A DNA stretch of 35,629 nt, taken from positions 1 to 35,629 of the forward strand of contig JAGUZN010000339.1 in the NCBI GenBank assembly GCA_020060775.1, written 5' to 3'. Position numbers and translations under genes: made by a program. Origin of the DNA: Armatimonadota bacterium (GTDB taxonomy: Bacteria; Armatimonadota; Hebobacteria; CAIYQO01). Shown here piece by piece: positions 16,845 through 25,062 of this stretch (the stretch's first letter is position 1; each line of letters starts with the position of its first letter). Under the pieces are notes generated by a model that did not search any database, was not told the DNA's origin, and saw only the letters and a program-made list of their open reading frames with translations.

Positions 16845-18082
16845 TGTTGCTGCTCCTTGTCAGCCGCCGGCAATGTCGTGCCGACGGCCCATTCCAATTG
16901 CGCCAGTGCCGTCTGATACTCACCGAGCGCGGTCAAATATTCGATATGGGCAGCGCGCAAGGTCCGGCGCGCTTCCAGCACTTCCAGATAGGTCATCGCC
17001 CCTTCCTGATAGCCGGTGGTGGCCATTTGCGCGAGCTTGTCTGCTGGTGCGAGCACCTGGTCGCGTAAGGTGCGAATTTGCGCTTCGGCGCTACGCGTTG
17101 CGATCAGCGCAGTGCTGATCTCCTGCCGCACCAGTAAGCGCGTGGCATCCAGTCGACGCTGCTGTGCGGTGACCACCGCCTGGGCACGGTCACGTTCAGC
17201 GCGCGCCGACCCCCAATCGACCAGTGGGAGCGAAATCCCCAGGCCGACGCCGCCATCGCCATCCCAGGATTCACGCCGCACCTGGATGGCAACGTCTGGT
17301 CGTTGTGCCGCACGTGCGGCATCGACTTCTCCAGAGGCGGCTGTAACCAGGGCCTGATCACGCCGGAGTTCGGGACGATGCGCCACTCCCTGCTGCAGCA
17401 AGACCTCATCCTGTAAGGTGACGGGGGTGTAGGTGAGGGACTCGGTCAGTGTCATCGGCGTATTGGGATCACGCCCCAGGGCGCCGTTGAGGGCGGTTTG
17501 CGCGTGCGCGACAGCCGCGTGAGAGCGTGTCAGTTGCTGCCGAGCCCGCGCCAGTTCCACCTCTGCCTTGATGACATGGGACGTCGGTTCGTTCCCGAGT
17601 TCCAGCTGTTTCTTGGCTGTTGCCAGGAGCGTTTCGGCATACGTGACATTCTCCGCATCAAACATAGCTACGGCATGCGCTTGCGCTAAATTCCAGTAGG
17701 CGGTTTTCACCGCGAGGATTAGATCGCGCTCGGTTACCTGCTGTTCGGCTTTCACGGCCTCCAGTTGGCTGGAAGCGACTTTCGTGCGCGCTCGCCGTGC
17801 ACCGCTGAGTTCGAGCGGCTGCGTAATGGACAGCAGTTCGTCAGAACCTGCCGGACCTAAGAGGCCGGGAGTCACGACGATTTCCGGATTGCGGAGCGTC
17901 CGTGCGCCACGCAGATGAGCCGATGCGGCCGTCAGGTCGGCGGATGCCGCGTGATAAGACGGATGGTGCGTTAATGCGTACTGAATCGCATCAGCGAGGC
18001 TCAACGGTTCTTGCGCCAGTGCTGGTAGCGTCAGTACCGTGAACATACCCGTAAGTGTCAGGTATCGTGTAAACGTTCGCAT
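16841..18082 (-). CDS. TolC/CusC-family outer-membrane efflux channel
   Basis: A 413-residue outer-membrane factor with a signal peptide (MRTFTRYLTLTGMFTVLTLP, then ALAQ) and the two typical Ala-rich coiled-coil repeats (LADAIQYALTHHPSYHAASA and later GLGISLPLVDWGSARAERD). It would form the trimeric exit duct of the RND system. The ORF track begins at 18253, but the extra 57 residues are not signal-like. The ATG at 18082 follows AAGGA about ten bases upstream and begins the signal peptide, so I use it. Its stop overlaps the next start by ATGA. It lacks an obvious lipobox Cys. Confidence 0.9.
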   Translation of the reverse strand: MRTFTRYLTLTGMFTVLTLPALAQEPLSLADAIQYALTHHPSYHAASADLTAASAHLRGARTLRNPEIVVTPGLLGPAGSDELLSITQPLELSGARRARTKVASSQLEAVKAEQQVTERDLILAVKTAYWNLAQAHAVAMFDAENVTYAETLLATAKKQLELGNEPTSHVIKAEVELARARQQLTRSHAAVAHAQTALNGALGRDPNTPMTLTESLTYTPVTLQDEVLLQQGVAHRPELRRDQALVTAASGEVDAARAAQRPDVAIQVRRESWDGDGGVGLGISLPLVDWGSARAERDRAQAVVTAQQRRLDATRLLVRQEISTALIATRSAEAQIRTLRDQVLAPADKLAQMATTGYQEGAMTYLEVLEARRTLRAAHIEYLTALGEYQTALAQLEWAVGTTLPAADKEQQQ

Positions 18083-18248
18083 AGACAAGTGTCCTTGTGA
18101 ATCGACCCTACCGCGCACAGCCGGAATAAACCGCATGCGCCCAGGGAGGGGTGATATATGGTGAATGGGGAGTCCGACGCCCAGCCGCCACGTGACATGG
18201 CAATGTCTTGAGAAACGCGGTAACGCCCGAGATGGCAACCGCCCTCTT

Positions 18249-18262
18249 ACCACGCGCGTGGT
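18249..18262. promoter_or_regulatory. Perfect 14-bp palindrome upstream of the efflux operon
   Basis: ACCACGCGCGTGGT is a perfect palindrome about 165 bases before the TolC-like start, in a 289-base gap between the small Cys-rich gene and the operon. A second, shorter palindrome TGACGTCA lies about 45 bases further upstream. They are reasonable operator candidates, but no regulator gene is adjacent and no clear promoter could be placed beside them. The rest of the gap holds nothing I can name. Confidence 0.3.
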
Positions 18263-18371
18263 GTTGGCAGGTCACCAACGAGCACTGCCGTGGAACCAAG
18301 GCAATGACGTCACGGTGAGGAGACGTGGGTATGCGTCGCTGGTCGAGATCAATCGACCTGTGGGTGAGGGC

Positions 18372-18656
18372 TTAGCAGGATTTCGGTGGTTGGAAGATGG
18401 TAAAGGCGATGTCACGCAGGCACAGCGCATCGCTGTAAACAGTTTCATGGGCGCGTTCGGCTACATGGAGCGCTGGTGGACAGGAATGCGAGCTATCCAG
18501 GCGTACCGGTGCCTGGCAGCAGGTACACACACAGACGGCTTCGGTGTCATGGTGGTCTTCCTCATGCGCGGCATCGCAAGGCGCGGAGATCCACAAGAAC
18601 GCACCCAGGAGGAGCAAGGCCAGTATGCGAAACCATCGTCTGTCGTGTTGAGCCAT
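18372..18656 (-). CDS. Small secreted Cys/His-rich protein, probable metal-binding partner of the efflux operon
   Basis: A 94-residue protein with an N-terminal hydrophobic signal (about 10-26, ILALLLLGAFLWISAP) followed by HEEDHHDTEAVCVCTCC, a dense His/Cys cluster suited to metal binding, and a C-terminal IFQPPKSC. Short secreted proteins of this kind are found beside heavy-metal efflux operons, but I cannot name a family with certainty. It points the same way as the efflux operon and lies 289 bases upstream. A strong promoter sits so close that the transcript would start about 7 bases before the ATG. No ribosome binding site is visible, so the message may be leaderless or the true start may be further in. 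Confidence 0.6.
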   Translation of the reverse strand: MAQHDRRWFRILALLLLGAFLWISAPCDAAHEEDHHDTEAVCVCTCCQAPVRLDSSHSCPPALHVAERAHETVYSDALCLRDIAFTIFQPPKSC

Positions 18657-18669
18657 TTCAGGTGGTCAT

Positions 18670-18699
18670 ATTATGAAAGGTGACCGCATTACCTGTCAA
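18670..18699 (-). promoter_or_regulatory. Sigma-70-type promoter with dyad in the spacer
   Basis: On the minus strand, TTGACA (18699-18694) and CATAAT (18675-18670) are separated by 18 bases. The spacer region contains the inverted ends AGGT...ACCT (AGGTAATGCGGTCACCT). A slightly long spacer with a central dyad resembles MerR-type metal-responsive promoters, though the half-sites do not match the well-known ones. It would drive the small Cys-rich gene and possibly the efflux operon. Confidence 0.55.
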
Positions 18700-18776
18700 T
18701 GAGTATAACGCCTGGTTCGCTAAACGTTGACCGAAAAACGTTCACAGCCGTTCGTTGCCAGCACTGTTTGATGCAG

Positions 18777-19012
18777 TTATCCAACCGGCGCCTGCTCGTT
18801 GAGATCGCGGTAGCGTTCACGTGCGATCCCCAATGCCTGTTGTGCGCGGCGCAACTCATCATTCTGCATCTCCAGCCAATCTGGTGGACGCGCAATTCGT
18901 GTATGACATGCGCCATTGCTTCCGGTAACAGGGGGTGTTCCGCCTCCTCGGCTACGCGGAGTTGCGCTTCGGCACGTGCCCGCAGGCTATGATGCTCATT
19001 CGGTGCTGTCAT
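18777..19012 (-). pseudogene. Broken N-terminal piece of a PAS-domain sensor protein
   Basis: The frame from 19012 encodes RARAEAQLRVAEEAEHP and HELRVHQI, parallel to the neighbour at 19090-20325 (LRQRAEERL, HELRVHEVELQVQNDELR). Near 18876 one base appears to be missing; in the shifted frame the match continues as EMQNDELRRAQQAL and ARERYRDLNEQAPVG, then stops at TAA where the neighbour reads APVGLLTC. A frameshift plus truncation right at the PAS start shows this is a relic of a paralogous kinase or PAS protein, not a functional gene. Confidence 0.75.
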
Positions 19013-19089
19013 GCGGCGGCTCCTGGGCGCAGCGACCGTTATCTGTGATGATACCTCCGCGTGCTCTTGGGTCCAGGTTGTCTCATCGG

Positions 19090-20325
19090 TTACGCCACCG
19101 GGAGGGTGAAGGAGAACGTGCTCCCACTTTCAACCTGGCTATTGACGTGGATGTGCCCGCCGTGCGCTTCCACCAGCACCCGGGTGATATACAATCCCAG
19201 TCCGGTCCCTGTCGCCCGGTGTTCATCTTTTGCCCGCGAGAACCGTTGGAACAGGCGCGGCAGATCCTCCGGTGCGATCCCGCGCCCCTGGTCGGACACC
19301 GCCACCACCACCTCGTCGCCCTGCCGATACACGCGGATGCCGATGGGGGTACCGGGATCAGCGTATTTCTGCGCATTGGACAGCAGGTTGGTCAATATGC
19401 GGTCCAAACGATCAGTATCCGCTAACACCTGTGGGACATCATCGGCCACCTGAAGATCGAGGCGTTTGCTATCAAAGACGGTCGCTGAGCGGTGTAAAAA
19501 ATCGCGCAAGAAGGATGGGAGCGCGATCGGTTCTCGCTCAAGCTGAAGTTGTCCGCCTTCGATGCGGGCGAGCTCGGTCAAGTCTTTGAGCATCGTCTCT
19601 AACCGACGCGCATTCCGGCGTATGGTGGCCAGGCTCTCGCGCATCGCCACTTCACTCTCAGGTGTGCCGATCATCTCTTCGAGCAATCCGATGTGCCCAT
19701 GCATCACGGTCAAGGGTGAACCGAGGTCATGGGAGACGATATGGAGGAGGATCTGTTGTTCGTGCAAATCATGTAACGCGGTGGTATCGGTCACGGCCAT
19801 CTGATATACCAACTCCTGGTCAGCGCCATGCATGGTCATCTCTTGAACTGTTGTAACGTCAACCTGCGCCCAGAACAACGTGCCATCGGCGCGCACCATC
19901 GAAAAATCCACCGTCCCTGGCGCCTCGCCTGACTGCAGGTGCTGCCGAAAAAAATGGTAGTCATCCATGGCATCCTCCGCGACAAAGTCTGCGAAGGACC
20001 TGGCGAGCAGTGATTGTCGAGGGAGGCCCAGCAGACGCTCACAGGCCAGGTTGGCCTGCTGGATGCGTCCCGCCGTCGTGCAGGTGAGTAATCCCACCGG
20101 TGCGAAGTCATACAAATCACGATACTGGTCGCGTGCGGCCGTCAGCTCCTCCTGGGTTGCCCGTAACTCATCGTTCTGTACTTGCAGTTCCACCTCGTGG
20201 ACGCGCAACTCGTGCAGCAGGCGTTGCACCTCCTCCCGTGAGAACCTGTCGAACGATGGTGCCTTGCCATAGAGGCGCTCCTCGGCACGCTGGCGAAGTG
20301 ATTTCTCGCCGGGCGATTCATTCAT
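19090..20325 (-). CDS. PAS-domain sensor histidine kinase
   Basis: A 411-residue soluble kinase. An N-terminal helical linker (HELRVHEVELQVQNDELRA) leads into a PAS domain (about 75-180, APVGLLTCTTAGRIQQANLA). A HisKA dimerisation domain carries the phospho-acceptor in IVSHDLGSPLTVMHGH. The ATPase domain has an N-box (NLLSNAQKYAD), G1 (DQGRGIAPEDLP) and G2 (GTGLGLYI), and ends FSFTLPVA. No membrane segments are seen, so it should sense a cytosolic signal. Its ATG overlaps the CheB-CheR fusion stop (ATGA), so the two are coupled. No response regulator is adjacent. All catalytic motifs look intact. Confidence 0.92.
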   Translation of the reverse strand: MNESPGEKSLRQRAEERLYGKAPSFDRFSREEVQRLLHELRVHEVELQVQNDELRATQEELTAARDQYRDLYDFAPVGLLTCTTAGRIQQANLACERLLGLPRQSLLARSFADFVAEDAMDDYHFFRQHLQSGEAPGTVDFSMVRADGTLFWAQVDVTTVQEMTMHGADQELVYQMAVTDTTALHDLHEQQILLHIVSHDLGSPLTVMHGHIGLLEEMIGTPESEVAMRESLATIRRNARRLETMLKDLTELARIEGGQLQLEREPIALPSFLRDFLHRSATVFDSKRLDLQVADDVPQVLADTDRLDRILTNLLSNAQKYADPGTPIGIRVYRQGDEVVVAVSDQGRGIAPEDLPRLFQRFSRAKDEHRATGTGLGLYITRVLVEAHGGHIHVNSQVESGSTFSFTLPVA

Positions 20326-23297
20326 GGTGTCTCGCTTTCGGTCACCTCGTCGATGGCCAGCAGGATCATGCGCGGTTGATACGTTTCCTGGCGCAACTCG
20401 CGCGCATTCAAGCGCATCACGCGACGTCCTATCTGTTCGAAGGTATGCGTCACGGTATAGTCCGTGACCACGAAACGCTCCGGCAACACCGCTTCAAGCA
20501 GCCGCCGTAACTCCGGGATGTCCCACTGCCCGTTGCCCAAATCATACAGCCGTCGTCCCACAGTATCGTCTCTGTTCACCACAAAGGTGGTCGTAAATGC
20601 CTGGTTGACGGAGATCACCCGCAGGTCGGCATCCAGTACGAGCAGCGGTTCCCGGATCGTCTCGACGATCTGCTCGGCATAGGCGTGCGCCAGTTCGGCC
20701 AGCCGCGAGGCCTGCAACGCCTCCCGCAGTGTGTGCTGCTCGGTGACATCGACAAAAGTGAAGACGACCCCGGCCACTTCGTTCCGGAGCGTGCGGTAGG
20801 GCAGGATACGCATCAGGTACCAGTGCCCATCCGTCGTCTGCACCTCGGTTTCCTTTACCGTCAATGTGTGATACACGTCCCGCGCGGCATCGAGCAAGCG
20901 GACATCGCCGGTCAGATTCGTGCTGTAATGCGCCAGCGGCCGGCCGATATCCGCCGACCGGATATTGACGATCCTGGTGGCGGCCGGCGTGAACTGCTGG
21001 ATGCCAAAGGCGTCGTCGAGAAAAATCGTCCCGATGTCGGTGCCGGCCAGCAGATTGTTCATGTCGTCATTGGCCTGGGACAATTCCTCGACCTTTTTCT
21101 CCAGTTCGGCATTCACTGTCGATAATTCTTCGTTGACGGACTGCAGTTCTTCGCGTGAGGTGTCCAACTCCTCATTGGTCGATTGCAGCTCTTCATTGGC
21201 GGATTGCAGCTCTTCGTTGCTGGTGCTCAACTCTTCGACATGCGATTGCAGGAATTCATCTTTGAGGAGGAGTTCCCGTTCGAGCTCTGCGATGCGTCGA
21301 TCCTTGTCCGAAAGGGGCGCATGGGGTGTGGTATCCATGGACGGGAGGCTGGCGGTGGGCACCTCGTCAAACACGACCAGCAGCAAGGTCGGCGCAGGGG
21401 ACAAGGACACCGGATGTACCAGGAGATTGACGGTGTGCATGCCGCCATTCACCGGCACCTGCATCCCATCATAGCGAATCACTTCATGCTGCGCGAGGGC
21501 TTTGCGAATGGCGACAGTGAGTTCCAGGCGCAGTCCGGGACGCGCCATGCGATGAATGTTGAGGTTGGCCTCCCCGGTGGCGGTTTCCAGATACCGACTG
21601 GTGCTCCCATGCACAAAGAGGATGTCGCCCTTTTCATTGATGAGTACCGCGGAGGCGGTGTAGTGTTCGAGCAGGATCGTCTCGACCAGTTGCCGGAGAC
21701 TGCGCGGCTCCGCGGGTTGCACGGCTCGCTCTTGCGTCGACGGCACCGGGGTGACACGCGCCAATGGAACCTGGGGCAAGGTGCGTGCGGTGGTCACTGC
21801 CGCTTTGCGCTGGTAAATTTTCCACTTCCGATTGACGATCGCAAACAGGTCTGTGAACTCGCCGATGCTCTCCGAACTGCCCAGCAGCAAGAATCCCTGT
21901 GGATTCAGCGCATAGTGAAACAGAGGCAGCAGCTTCTTCTGGAGATCGGCGGTCAGATAGATCAACAGATTCCGACAACTCAACAAATCGACGCGGGAAA
22001 ACGGGGGGTCCTGGATCACGTCCTGTTCGGCGAAGGTCACGGTATCGCGAATCGTCTTCTTCACCCGGTAATGCTGTTCTTCCCGGGTGAAATATCGCTC
22101 CAGATACGGTGGGGGGACATCGGCGGCGATATTCGTCGGATAGGCGCCGGTCCGGGCCTGCGCGATCGACACCGGATCGATATCGGTGGCAAAAATCTGC
22201 ACCGTGCACGCCTGCTGGTGCGTGTCCAGATAATCGCGGATCAGTATGGCCAACGAATAGGCCTCCTCACCCGTCGAGCAGCCGGGCACCCACACCCGCA
22301 CGGTCGCGTCGGCATCTTTGCCATCGAAGAGATGGGGCAATACGTGCGTTTTCAGGGCGTCAAAGGCCTCCGGGTCACGGAAGAAGCGGGTGACGCCGAT
22401 GAGGAGTTCGCGGAAGAGGATCGTCGCTTCGTCGGGGTTATCCTGCAGATAACGGAGATAGGCCTCCAGGTCGGCGACCTGGTGGACGGCCATGCGCCGT
22501 GCAGTACGGCGAAGCATCGTACTTGATTTATACTCGGAAAAATTATGCCGGGTCCGTGCGCGGAGCACGCCGAATATTTTCTGCAAGGCATCATCGACTT
22601 GTGGGGATGGTGGCAATATGGTTGGCAACAGCCGGTGCGTCAGGTGGCGGGCATACGCCAGCAATTGGGCCGGCATCTCCGCTGGCGGCAGAATGTAATC
22701 GACCAGGCCGGTGGCGATGGCACTCTGCGGCATGCTGGCATATTCCGCGGACTCCGGCGTCTGAGCGATGACGAGGCCACCCGCCTCTTTCACCTCGCGC
22801 ACGCCGAGCGCCCCATCGCTCCCCGCCCCGGACAGGACAATGGCGATGGCCTCTTCCTGCATCTCCTGCGCCAGCGAGCGGAAGAAATGGTCAATGGGCA
22901 GGCGCGGCCGTCGTGATTCTGCCGGCGGCGTGACGTACAACCGCCCCTGCACCAGTGCGAGGTCGGTGTTGGGGGGAATCACATAGACGCCATTCCGCTC
23001 CACGACCATGCCGTTTTCCGCATCGCGGACTTGCAGAGGAGTGAAACGCTGGATCAACTCGGCCAGGATGCTGGGATGCTCGGGGGCGAGATGCTGCACC
23101 AGCACAAACGCCATTGCCGGGTCCATGTCGGCGGGGAGGTGCGAGAAGAACGCCTCAAAGGCCACCAGCCCGCCCGCAGACGCGCCAATACCGACCACCG
23201 GCACACGGGATGACGGGCTGTCCTGCACGTCCCCAGGCGCCGGTTGGGCAGACCGCGGCGACGTCTCCTCGCGAGGACGGGGGCGTTTACGCGACAT
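20322..23297 (-). CDS. CheB-CheR-PAS fusion signalling protein
   Basis: A 991-residue fusion. The N-terminal CheB-type methylesterase domain keeps its Ser, His and Asp motifs (VVGIGASAGG, LVQHLAPEHPS, LSGAGSDGALG). A CheR methyltransferase domain follows (ELLIGVTRFFRD, WVPGCSTGEEAYSLA). Next is a heptad coiled coil of repeated NEELQSxNEEL units, then two PAS domains. There is no CheY-type receiver, and no chemoreceptor or CheA gene is nearby, so it is likely a stress or sensory signalling hub rather than part of motility. The ORF track begins at a GTG; the ATG at 23297 is preceded by GGAGGG and is preferred. Its stop overlaps the downstream kinase start by four bases. The divergent KaiC-like operon starts 304 bases away. 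Confidence 0.92.
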   Translation of the reverse strand: MSRKRPRPREETSPRSAQPAPGDVQDSPSSRVPVVGIGASAGGLVAFEAFFSHLPADMDPAMAFVLVQHLAPEHPSILAELIQRFTPLQVRDAENGMVVERNGVYVIPPNTDLALVQGRLYVTPPAESRRPRLPIDHFFRSLAQEMQEEAIAIVLSGAGSDGALGVREVKEAGGLVIAQTPESAEYASMPQSAIATGLVDYILPPAEMPAQLLAYARHLTHRLLPTILPPSPQVDDALQKIFGVLRARTRHNFSEYKSSTMLRRTARRMAVHQVADLEAYLRYLQDNPDEATILFRELLIGVTRFFRDPEAFDALKTHVLPHLFDGKDADATVRVWVPGCSTGEEAYSLAILIRDYLDTHQQACTVQIFATDIDPVSIAQARTGAYPTNIAADVPPPYLERYFTREEQHYRVKKTIRDTVTFAEQDVIQDPPFSRVDLLSCRNLLIYLTADLQKKLLPLFHYALNPQGFLLLGSSESIGEFTDLFAIVNRKWKIYQRKAAVTTARTLPQVPLARVTPVPSTQERAVQPAEPRSLRQLVETILLEHYTASAVLINEKGDILFVHGSTSRYLETATGEANLNIHRMARPGLRLELTVAIRKALAQHEVIRYDGMQVPVNGGMHTVNLLVHPVSLSPAPTLLLVVFDEVPTASLPSMDTTPHAPLSDKDRRIAELERELLLKDEFLQSHVEELSTSNEELQSANEELQSTNEELDTSREELQSVNEELSTVNAELEKKVEELSQANDDMNNLLAGTDIGTIFLDDAFGIQQFTPAATRIVNIRSADIGRPLAHYSTNLTGDVRLLDAARDVYHTLTVKETEVQTTDGHWYLMRILPYRTLRNEVAGVVFTFVDVTEQHTLREALQASRLAELAHAYAEQIVETIREPLLVLDADLRVISVNQAFTTTFVVNRDDTVGRRLYDLGNGQWDIPELRRLLEAVLPERFVVTDYTVTHTFEQIGRRVMRLNARELRQETYQPRMILLAIDEVTESETP

Positions 23298-23601
23298 ACT
23301 CCCTCCAGTACGCACCACACATTATGGGTCTGGTTAGGCTAGTGCAAGCTTTGTTCAACTATACAGGTTTCCCTGCCGAATGAAAATAGCCAGGAGAGAA
23401 TGGCCTGGGAAGGTGCCTTCGCCTGACAACAATACTGTAATCCGTATTGCGTGCCGTCCGCAACGCCATGGAAACGTCAGTACTTGCGATATCTCGACGC
23501 TCGACTCCCAATTTGCCGCTGTTTCTCCCACGCGTATAGCCATGACTCAATTACAATGATGAAGATCTTACCGTATGAAGTGGCATCGGAGGGAAGCCGT
23601 G
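23298..23601. promoter_or_regulatory. Divergent intergenic region between CheB-CheR and KaiC-like operons
   Basis: The 304-base gap must hold promoters for both directions. A weak plus-strand candidate is TTGCCG (23513) with TATAGC after 16 bases (23535). An inverted repeat CAATAC-8-GTATTG lies at 23430-23449 and could be an operator. No strong minus-strand promoter was found. No gene is visible; the upstream extension of the KaiC frame to 23575 lacks a ribosome binding site. Confidence 0.3.
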
Positions 23602-25062
23602 ATGGACCATCACCAGCACTACCGCCTCTCGGTCGGCGTGCCGGGGCTGGATGAAATCCTGGATGGGGGATTACTCCCCCGCCAGGCCTACCTGGTGCGC
23701 GGAGACACGGGGACCGGCAAGACCACCCTTGGCTTGCATTTCCTCCAGGAAGGCGTCACTCAGGGGGAACCGGTGCTGTTGATCAGTCTCATGCGGGGGG
23801 AGGCGGAGATTCGCCGGCATGCCGCCTCGCTGGGGATGTCCCTCGACGGGGTGACGTTTCTCGACTTAAGCCCCACACCGGAACTCTTCTCGGAAATGCA
23901 ATCCTATAATGTGTTTACCCCCTCTGATGTCGAACGCGGCCCCATTTCCCAGCAAATCTCCGGCGTACTGGCGCAGGTGCACCCGCGCCGGATCTTCGTC
24001 GATGCGTTGACACAACTCCGCTATGTGGCCACCGACGAATATGATTTTCGCCGGTTATCGCTCTCCCTGCTGCGTTTTCTCACCGGTGGCAAGGCGACCC
24101 TCCTTGTCACCTCGGAGACCATGGAGTACGCCTCTGATGCCAGCCTCAAGTTCCTCTGCGACGGCGTGATTGACCTCTGTATATCCTCGTATGGTCGCAC
24201 GGTGCAGGTGACCAAATATGTCGGGTCAGCCTTCCGCTTTGGCACGCACTCCATGCACCTGGAGGCGTCCGGTATGGTGGTCTTCCCGCGGTTGGAGGCG
24301 GAACAGCCCACGATCCCGTTCACCGGTGAGTTGATTTCGTCCGGTATCCCTGCGCTGGATGCGATGCTGCATGGGGGCATCGAGCGTGGTCTGAGTACCA
24401 TCATCACCGGCCCGAGCGGGGTCGGCAAAACGACGATCGGCATGCAATTCGTCAAGGAGACGGCCAAACGGGGTGAACGCTCAGCGATCTTTATCTACGA
24501 AGAAGCGTATCAGCCATTGGTACACCGCATGACGGAACTGGGCATTCCCATGGAGACCATGATCGCGGAAGGCACCCTCGCCGTCATCCCGGTGCAGCCA
24601 TTGCGCTATCTCCCCGATGAATTTACCGCGCTGGTGCGCGCGGAAGTCGAGGAGCGCCACACCCGTGTTGTGGTACTGGATAGCATGCGGGGCTATCAAT
24701 TGACCTTACACGGGGAAGACCTGACCAGTCACCTGTATACGCTCATCAAATACCTGGCGGGACGGGGTGTGACGGTCATCTTGCTGAATGACGTGGAGAT
24801 GATCACCGGCGATTTTCGCGCCACTGAGGTGGGGATCAGCTATATCGCGGACAACATTCTCTTTCTACGCTATATCGAAGTGCGCGGCGCCTTGCAGAAG
24901 GCCATTGGGGTGCTGAAGAAGCGGATGAGCGGATTTGAGAAAACGCTACGGGAGATCGATATCACGCAACACGGCATCGAAATCGGCCCCCCCTTGCTCG
25001 ATATGCGAGGCATTTTGCTCGGGGTGCCGGAGTGGGTGCATCCTGACAAGGCAGGGGAGTAA
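23602..25062 (+). CDS. KaiC-like double RecA-domain ATPase with degenerate first domain
   Basis: A 486-residue protein with two RecA/KaiC modules. Each has Walker A (GDTGTGKTT in the first, GPSGVGKTT in the second) and a Walker B-like Asp (RRIFVDALTQ; VVVLDSMRG). KaiC proteins carry a catalytic Glu pair after the strand following Walker A. The second domain keeps it (FIYEEAYQPL). The first has MR in its place (LLISLMRGEAEIRRHAA), so it probably binds but does not hydrolyse ATP well. The C-terminus has the KaiC-like stretch RMSGFEKTLREIDI, with a Ser where KaiC autophosphorylates. The chosen ATG follows GGAGGG. No KaiA or KaiB is present, so a signalling rather than clock role is likely. The kinase gene begins at the next base after its stop. 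Confidence 0.88.
   Translation: MDHHQHYRLSVGVPGLDEILDGGLLPRQAYLVRGDTGTGKTTLGLHFLQEGVTQGEPVLLISLMRGEAEIRRHAASLGMSLDGVTFLDLSPTPELFSEMQSYNVFTPSDVERGPISQQISGVLAQVHPRRIFVDALTQLRYVATDEYDFRRLSLSLLRFLTGGKATLLVTSETMEYASDASLKFLCDGVIDLCISSYGRTVQVTKYVGSAFRFGTHSMHLEASGMVVFPRLEAEQPTIPFTGELISSGIPALDAMLHGGIERGLSTIITGPSGVGKTTIGMQFVKETAKRGERSAIFIYEEAYQPLVHRMTELGIPMETMIAEGTLAVIPVQPLRYLPDEFTALVRAEVEERHTRVVVLDSMRGYQLTLHGEDLTSHLYTLIKYLAGRGVTVILLNDVEMITGDFRATEVGISYIADNILFLRYIEVRGALQKAIGVLKKRMSGFEKTLREIDITQHGIEIGPPLLDMRGILLGVPEWVHPDKAGE

Noticed and set aside
18165-18683. 172-codon plus-strand ORF
   Set aside because: It runs antisense through the small Cys-rich gene and its promoter and has no start signals or family resemblance; the minus-strand gene with a signal peptide is the better reading.
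21183-22526. 447-codon plus-strand ORF
   Set aside because: Antisense to the CheB-CheR fusion, whose motifs are clear; composition is shadow-like.
20322-23297. Chemotaxis operon
   Set aside because: CheB and CheR domains occur as a fusion with PAS domains; no CheA, CheW, receptor or flagellar genes are near.
23602-25062. Circadian clock locus
   Set aside because: KaiC-like proteins are widespread outside clocks; no KaiA or KaiB gene is present and the first domain has lost its catalytic Glu pair.
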